Virus record (IMG/VR): IMGVR_UViG_3300027881_000078 | Span: 1-23,982 of that record | Direction: 5' to 3' (one strand) | DNA from: a virus | DNA: 23,982 nt | Shown: positions 20,343 to 23,982 of the stretch, piece by piece | How positions within the stretch are numbered: the stretch's first letter is position 1 | How the letters are laid out: every line of letters begins with the position of its first letter | The notes under the pieces: generated by a model | Told to the model about the DNA's origin: nothing | Databases searched by the model: none | Seen by the model: only the letters and a program-made list of their open reading frames with translations | Translations under genes and position numbers: made by a program

Positions 20343-21439
20343 CCGTTGCCGGCGGGGGTGCCAGTAAGCAGCAATCCAGTCAGAAGCTGGCGAAGCTGAC
20401 CGGGAGCGAGAAGAAGTTCGCCGCGATCAACTTGGAGGCGTCGAAGGCGTCTTTGCAGGCATTCCTGGGACAAGCCCAGTTCCAACGACTTCAGCAGGGA
20501 CTCGCGTCGGGGTCGATCAGCGAGCTAGGCGACGTGGAAGATTTCTTGAGCGCGATCCCGGCGTCCGAGCGCGCCGAACTGTCCGAGGCGGAATTTGGTC
20601 GAGCCCGTCAGGGGGTCGATCTGCTGGGCACGCTGGCCGGGCAGGAGCAGGCACGGATCGAGGGCGGGATCCCGACGGGACTCACCCCCGAGCAGGATCA
20701 GCGGATCGGAGCCGCAGAAACGGCTGCGATCGAGGCTGGGCTCAACGACATACGATCCTCATCGAGTGATCAGCTCGGAATCTTGCGCGAGGAGTTGGCT
20801 CCGGGGCTGGGTCTTCGCTCGACGGACAGTCCGATCCTCGACCGCGGCGGGCTCATCGCACGGGAGGGGATCCGGGCTTCTCAGAACTTGGTCTCCAACG
20901 TCCGCGCGCAGGGCGCGCAGCAGCGACTCCAGCTGCCCCAGCAGGAGCGCCAGCTGGGACTCTCCGAGCGCGGCTTCTCGGCTGGGCTGGGACAGGCAGC
21001 GGCGAGCACCGCGGAGGCGTTCCGGCAGCGCGCGTTCGAGAACCGACTGGCCCTGACCGGGCAGGCCGGCTCTCAGGGCCTCGGGCTCGCGAGCAGCTTC
21101 AACACCGTGGCGGCGCAGGCGGCGCAGCGTCCGGATGTGCTGACCCAGAGCACGGGCAAGTCGAAGAACGCCGAGATCTCCTCGATCAAGTTCAAGAACC
21201 TGTTCGGCCCGATGCAGACCCAGGCGATCCTGGCTGCGGTCCGCGCCCTGGCTCTGCACGAGTGGCGTTACAAGGGGCACACCACGGACCACGTCGGTCC
21301 CACGGCGGAAGACTTCCAGGCGTCGTTCAAGGTCGGTGATGGCGAGTCGATCGCCTTCATCGACGCGATCGGCGTGCTGTTCGGCGCCGTGAAGGAACTG
21401 GCCGCCGAGGTGTCCGAGCTTCGAGAAGCGGAGGCGTAG
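20339..21439 (+). CDS. Helical virion protein with a C-terminal S74-type chaperone domain (366 aa)
   Basis: Start ATG 20339 (ATGA overlap) is chosen because GAGGAGAG lies upstream. The first 270 residues are helical and Gln/Ala/Gly-rich (for example ASKASLQAFLGQAQFQRLQQ, EELAPGLGLRSTDSP and LPQQERQLGLSERGFSAGLG). From about 280 the sequence shifts to SSIKFKNLF, then ALHEWRYKG, HVGPTAEDF (318-326), GDG (333-335), FIDAIGVLFGAVKEL (340-354) and a coiled-coil end. That is the intramolecular chaperone (peptidase S74) pattern found at the ends of tail spikes and fibres. The usual Ser-Asp cleavage site appears as Ser-Ser, so self-cleavage may be lost or altered. This gene follows the GNAT-like gene and precedes the glycine-zipper gene. 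Confidence 0.75.
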   Translation: MTVAGGGASKQQSSQKLAKLTGSEKKFAAINLEASKASLQAFLGQAQFQRLQQGLASGSISELGDVEDFLSAIPASERAELSEAEFGRARQGVDLLGTLAGQEQARIEGGIPTGLTPEQDQRIGAAETAAIEAGLNDIRSSSSDQLGILREELAPGLGLRSTDSPILDRGGLIAREGIRASQNLVSNVRAQGAQQRLQLPQQERQLGLSERGFSAGLGQAAASTAEAFRQRAFENRLALTGQAGSQGLGLASSFNTVAAQAAQRPDVLTQSTGKSKNAEISSIKFKNLFGPMQTQAILAAVRALALHEWRYKGHTTDHVGPTAEDFQASFKVGDGESIAFIDAIGVLFGAVKELAAEVSELREAEA

Positions 21440-21442
21440 ATC

Positions 21443-21994
21443 ATGGTGCTGTATGCGTGGCTGGGGGCTCTGGCTTCGATCGGCTCTGCGGCGGGTGCCG
21501 TGGGGGGTGCTGTGGGCAGTGCAGCGGGTGCCATTGGCAGTGCAGCGGGTGCTGTGGGTGGCGCGATCGGTAATGCCGCAGGAGCAGTGGGCGGCGCGAT
21601 CGGTGGTGCTGCAGGAGCAGTGGGGAATGCCGTCAGCACTGCCGGCAGCGCGATTGGGAATGCTGCGTCTGAGGGAGCAGGGGGTTTCGTGGACGCGGCT
21701 CAAAGTTCGTTGGACTCGGTTGCGGAAGGCGTCGCCGATGTCAAGCAGTTCGCCACGGAGAAGGTCGCGGAGAGGCTACCGGAGGGCGTAGAAAACGCAC
21801 TCAACACGACCAACGACTTCCTCGAGACTCCGGGTGGACAGCTCCTCACCAGCGGGGAGCCGGTGTCATCCGAGCCGGAGCCTCTTTCCCTGGCTCCGAT
21901 CGCGTCCGCTCCGGGAGGCCAGAATCCGTCGCTGCTGGGTCTGTCTACTACGCCGCCGAAGTTCGTGGAGCCGTTCCGGATCCCGCGGAGGTAG
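21443..21994 (+). CDS. Glycine-zipper protein, candidate ejection/membrane-inserting protein (183 aa)
   Basis: ATG 21443 follows GCGGAGGC. After a short hydrophobic start (residues 2-13), residues 14-75 are tandem glycine-zipper units such as GSAAGAVGGAV, GNAAGAVGGAI and GGAAGAVGNAV, only Gly, Ala, Val, Ile, Ser, Thr and Asn. Glycine-zipper helices pack tightly and insert in membranes. The second part is helical and charged (DVKQFATEKVAERLPEGVEN), and the end is Pro/Ser-rich and disordered. In podovirus genomes, small glycine-rich, membrane-active proteins sit with the internal virion (ejection) proteins that build a channel into the host; that is the likely role here. No direct evidence exists. 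Confidence 0.7.
   Translation: MVLYAWLGALASIGSAAGAVGGAVGSAAGAIGSAAGAVGGAIGNAAGAVGGAIGGAAGAVGNAVSTAGSAIGNAASEGAGGFVDAAQSSLDSVAEGVADVKQFATEKVAERLPEGVENALNTTNDFLETPGGQLLTSGEPVSSEPEPLSLAPIASAPGGQNPSLLGLSTTPPKFVEPFRIPRR
21482..21667 (+). repeat. Imperfect tandem repeats encoding the glycine zipper
   Basis: The stretch coding residues 14-75 is built of units of 33 nt (11 residues) with one 21-nt unit (7 residues). Recurring words are GCAGCGGGTGC, GCAGGAGCAGTGGG and GGCGCGATCGGT. The copies differ mostly at silent or Val/Ile positions, so the repeat is protein-driven but recent enough to be visible in DNA. Unit number could vary by slippage or recombination. Confidence 0.8.
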
Positions 21995-21997
21995 GTC

Positions 21998-23581
21998 ATG
22001 GCGACGCCGGAAGAGCAAAAACGCATCGGGTTGGCGAACGATCCGCCCACGGCCAGCACGATCGCCGGGGATTTGGCAGCTACGAACGCACTGCCTACGA
22101 ACGAGCCCCAGGCGGGCTTGGCTCGGGGGGCTGCGACCGAGGCGACGGCGGCTCAAGCAGAGCAGCCGAGCCGCGGGTCCCGTATCGCGACGCAGCTTCT
22201 CGATCTGCAAGCGCAGCTCCGGGGGCAGCGTCGTCCCACGACGATTACCCGCGAGCGGGAGCGGGATTTCAAGTTGCGGGAGGAAGCGGGGAAGCGAGAC
22301 GCAGCTCGGCTTGACATGATAGAGAAAGCAACGGCCCACAGCCGGATCACGGAAAGCTTGCAGCAAGACGTACTGAAAGGAAAGCTGGATTCGCAGTACG
22401 ACGATTTCTCCTCAGCGTTCGGGGATACCTACAACGAGTCTCTGACGCTGGAAGGTCAGGAAGCCTCGATCACGAAGTTCTACGCTGACGGCAAGGAGCG
22501 CGGATACACGAAAGAGTTGCTGGACGCCAGCGTGGCGCTGGTTCAGTCCAACGACCGAAACATCGAGGCCAATGCTCTGGGCGGGCTCGAGATTCAGGCG
22601 GGGCGGGCTATCCAGTTCTACCAGGACATGTTCCCGGCCAAGTTCAAGAAGATTCAGGAAGGCGGGATCACCATCGCAGAGATCGCTGCGATCAACGACC
22701 AGCTCCCCGACCACATGCTGGACGAGAACGGCCGCCCCGTGGATCTGCGCCTCGACAACAAGAGCCAGTTCCCGATGCTGGTCCGGGCTCTCCAGAAGGG
22801 GTTCCAGATTGCCGGGATCGACAGCACCGCACTGACCAAGGAGCGCGAGCTGGAAGCGATCAAGGGCGGGAGCGCAATCGACGCCGTAGGTGCTCGGATC
22901 GGCAAGCTCAATACAGGGGATTGGGAGCCGGAATCGCTTCAGCGATTCGCAGAGTCGGTGCAGAACGATCCCAATAAGGTCGGGAACTATGAGGAGTTGG
23001 TTCCGATCAAAACAAAGGACGGGAGGCCGGATCCGAAGACGGTACACTCGATTCGGGATAAATTCGGGGATGACTCCAAAACATTCTCAGAGGCTCAGAC
23101 CCAATTCAAGTCCTTCATGAACATATTGCAAACGGGTCCGGGGTCCAGTGGTGCGGGTGACGTGGCAACTACGTACAGCTTCATCAAGTACCTGGATCAG
23201 AACTCAACAGTGATGCCCGCGGAATTGAAGCTGGGGCAGTCGATCGGCAACTTGGCGCAGATGACACTGAACCAGTTCCGTCAGGCTTACTCCGGTGTGC
23301 GACTGGACAATACGCAGCGCGCCGGGATGGAGATGGTGGTAGAGGCAATTTTCCGGGTCCACCTCCAGGATCAGTTCCGGCGCGAGACGTCGTTGACGAA
23401 GTGGGCCAACCATCCCGACATCAGGATGGCCCCGGAACTCATTGTCGACAAGGATCTCATGGATCCCAACATGAGAAAGGCGATGGAGGCACTGGCGGAT
23501 CAGCCTGACATGACTACGGCGGAGCTGCCCGAGGGCTTCGATTTCGATCTGGGTGCGCTGCTTGAATCTGGGAAGCAGTAG
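21998..23581 (+). CDS. Helical internal virion-type protein (527 aa)
   Basis: ATG 21998 follows CGGAGGTAGG. The product is largely helical: a disordered Thr/Ala/Pro-rich N-terminus (1-60), long charged helices with LREEAGKRDAARLDMIEKAT, and a region with LGGLEIQAGRAIQFYQDMFP (about 194-213). A recurrent phage segment follows around 383-400, SGAGDVATTYSFIKYLDQ, with VMPAELKL and YSGVRLDNTQRAGM after it. That "GD-x-A-x-x-Y-S-F-x-K-x-L-D" signature is common in uncharacterised helical virion proteins next to ejection proteins. There is no catalytic motif. Together with the glycine-zipper protein before it and the next gene, it probably belongs to the head-internal ejection set. Inference from context. 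Confidence 0.7.
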   Translation: MATPEEQKRIGLANDPPTASTIAGDLAATNALPTNEPQAGLARGAATEATAAQAEQPSRGSRIATQLLDLQAQLRGQRRPTTITRERERDFKLREEAGKRDAARLDMIEKATAHSRITESLQQDVLKGKLDSQYDDFSSAFGDTYNESLTLEGQEASITKFYADGKERGYTKELLDASVALVQSNDRNIEANALGGLEIQAGRAIQFYQDMFPAKFKKIQEGGITIAEIAAINDQLPDHMLDENGRPVDLRLDNKSQFPMLVRALQKGFQIAGIDSTALTKERELEAIKGGSAIDAVGARIGKLNTGDWEPESLQRFAESVQNDPNKVGNYEELVPIKTKDGRPDPKTVHSIRDKFGDDSKTFSEAQTQFKSFMNILQTGPGSSGAGDVATTYSFIKYLDQNSTVMPAELKLGQSIGNLAQMTLNQFRQAYSGVRLDNTQRAGMEMVVEAIFRVHLQDQFRRETSLTKWANHPDIRMAPELIVDKDLMDPNMRKAMEALADQPDMTTAELPEGFDFDLGALLESGKQ

Positions 23582-23982
23582 TGGGCCAGTCCGAATACAA
23601 AGCAACCACTCCGCTGGGTCAGGCTCTTGAGGGTCAGTCCAAGCTGGACACCTCGACTCAGGGCTCGGTTTCCGATCAAGAGGCTCCCGAGGATCTGGGG
23701 CGCAGCCGCAAGATCGCCAAGGCTGTGGGTCGCGTTGCTCTGGAAACCGGAGCCGGGATTACAGCAGCCTACCTAACAGGCGGTGCTACCGCTCCGCTGA
23801 CGGCGGGTCGCATCGTCAGTGGCGTGAATAGGCTCCGTCAGGTGGTGCAAGCCACTCGCGCCACCCGTCCCGTGGCTGCGGCAGCCGGTGAGGCGGCAGG
23901 CTCCTTGGCCTCGGAAAGCTTTGATCCCAGTGGAAGCGTGGGGGGCGCAGCGCGGTCGGCTCGGAACGCAGCTCTCTTCGGC
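23581..23982 (+). CDS. Start of a probable large internal virion protein, cut by the right edge
   Basis: GTG 23581 overlaps the final base of the previous TAG, with GGGAAG upstream. The 134 visible residues begin MGQSEYKATTPLGQALEG and are disordered to about 42. A basic stretch (RSRKIAKAVGR) follows, then a hydrophobic, glycine/alanine-rich helix around residues 52-82 (TGAGITAAYLTGGATAP). Alanine-rich, Ser/Gly-containing sequence with AAAAGEAAGSLASES follows, open to the edge. A glycine-rich hydrophobic segment close to the N-terminus, in this location, fits an ejection protein with membrane-active parts. Only the first part is seen; a lytic or other enzymatic domain may lie outside the window. 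Confidence 0.65.
   Translation, partial: MGQSEYKATTPLGQALEGQSKLDTSTQGSVSDQEAPEDLGRSRKIAKAVGRVALETGAGITAAYLTGGATAPLTAGRIVSGVNRLRQVVQATRATRPVAAAAGEAAGSLASESFDPSGSVGGAARSARNAALFG

Noticed and set aside
1-23982. CRISPR arrays, tRNA or rRNA genes, insertion sequences
   Set aside because: No regularly spaced direct repeats with unique spacers, no cloverleaf with CCA-type end, no transposase motifs or terminal inverted repeats were seen; the only tandem repeat is the protein-coding glycine zipper.

Overview
This window is the virion-structure half of a tailed double-stranded DNA phage (or prophage) genome. By gene content it looks like a short-tailed, podovirus-type phage. It holds a recognisable terminase pair, a large portal (779 aa), a scaffold-like protein, a HK97-type major capsid protein, a head-tail adaptor, a tail nozzle-type protein, tail fibre/appendage proteins and the start of a set of internal (ejection) proteins. 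I see no tail sheath, tail tube, tape-measure gene or transcription polymerase. Base composition is GC-rich, codons are standard and Shine-Dalgarno sites are strong and bacterial. The host cannot be named from the sequence; a GC-rich, probably Gram-negative bacterium is only a guess.

Layout. Positions 1-398 carry three small genes on the minus strand with strong ribosome sites: a 41-aa single-helix membrane protein, a 69-aa membrane-anchored peptide with six cysteines, and the start of a third gene that runs off the left edge. A 94-bp divergent gap (399-492) separates them from the plus-strand block, which runs without a break to the right edge. That block begins with TerS and TerL (493-3049), then five or six very small proteins (3057-4643), three of them with paired CxxC motifs. 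Next come the portal (4645-6984) and a helical partner, a 59-aa protein resembling the Mu Com zinc-ribbon family, and a 172-nt non-coding leader with a 16-bp hairpin. The scaffold follows (7685-8449), then another CxxC protein, a beta-rich protein and the major capsid protein (9621-10541). Three small basic proteins follow, two of which overlap in different frames. From 11141 to 15632 lie structural proteins that include three different beta-rich folds (a beta-helix, a lectin-like sandwich and a 41-46-residue repeat protein). The adaptor (15633) and tail nozzle (16703) come next, then tail appendage genes of visibly lower GC (18331-19930), a GNAT-like protein, an S74-type chaperone domain fused to a helical protein, a glycine-zipper protein, and two putative internal virion proteins, the last cut by the window edge.

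How it fits together. Neighbouring genes commonly overlap by 1-17 nt (ATGA, GTGA, TAATG junctions), so the plus block looks like one or a few long late transcripts with translational coupling. TerS, TerL and the portal would package DNA into a procapsid built by scaffold and capsid protein. The adaptor and nozzle close the head and form the tail. The fibre, lectin-like and S74 proteins would contact the host. The glycine-zipper and helical proteins are candidates for ejection across the host envelope.

The less ordinary parts are: the repeated occurrence of small zinc-ribbon proteins among the head genes; the Com-like gene directly before a structured leader of the scaffold gene; and the minus-strand membrane and cysteine-rich mini-operon beside terminase. 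All functional assignments rest on reading protein motifs by eye; no database search was run.
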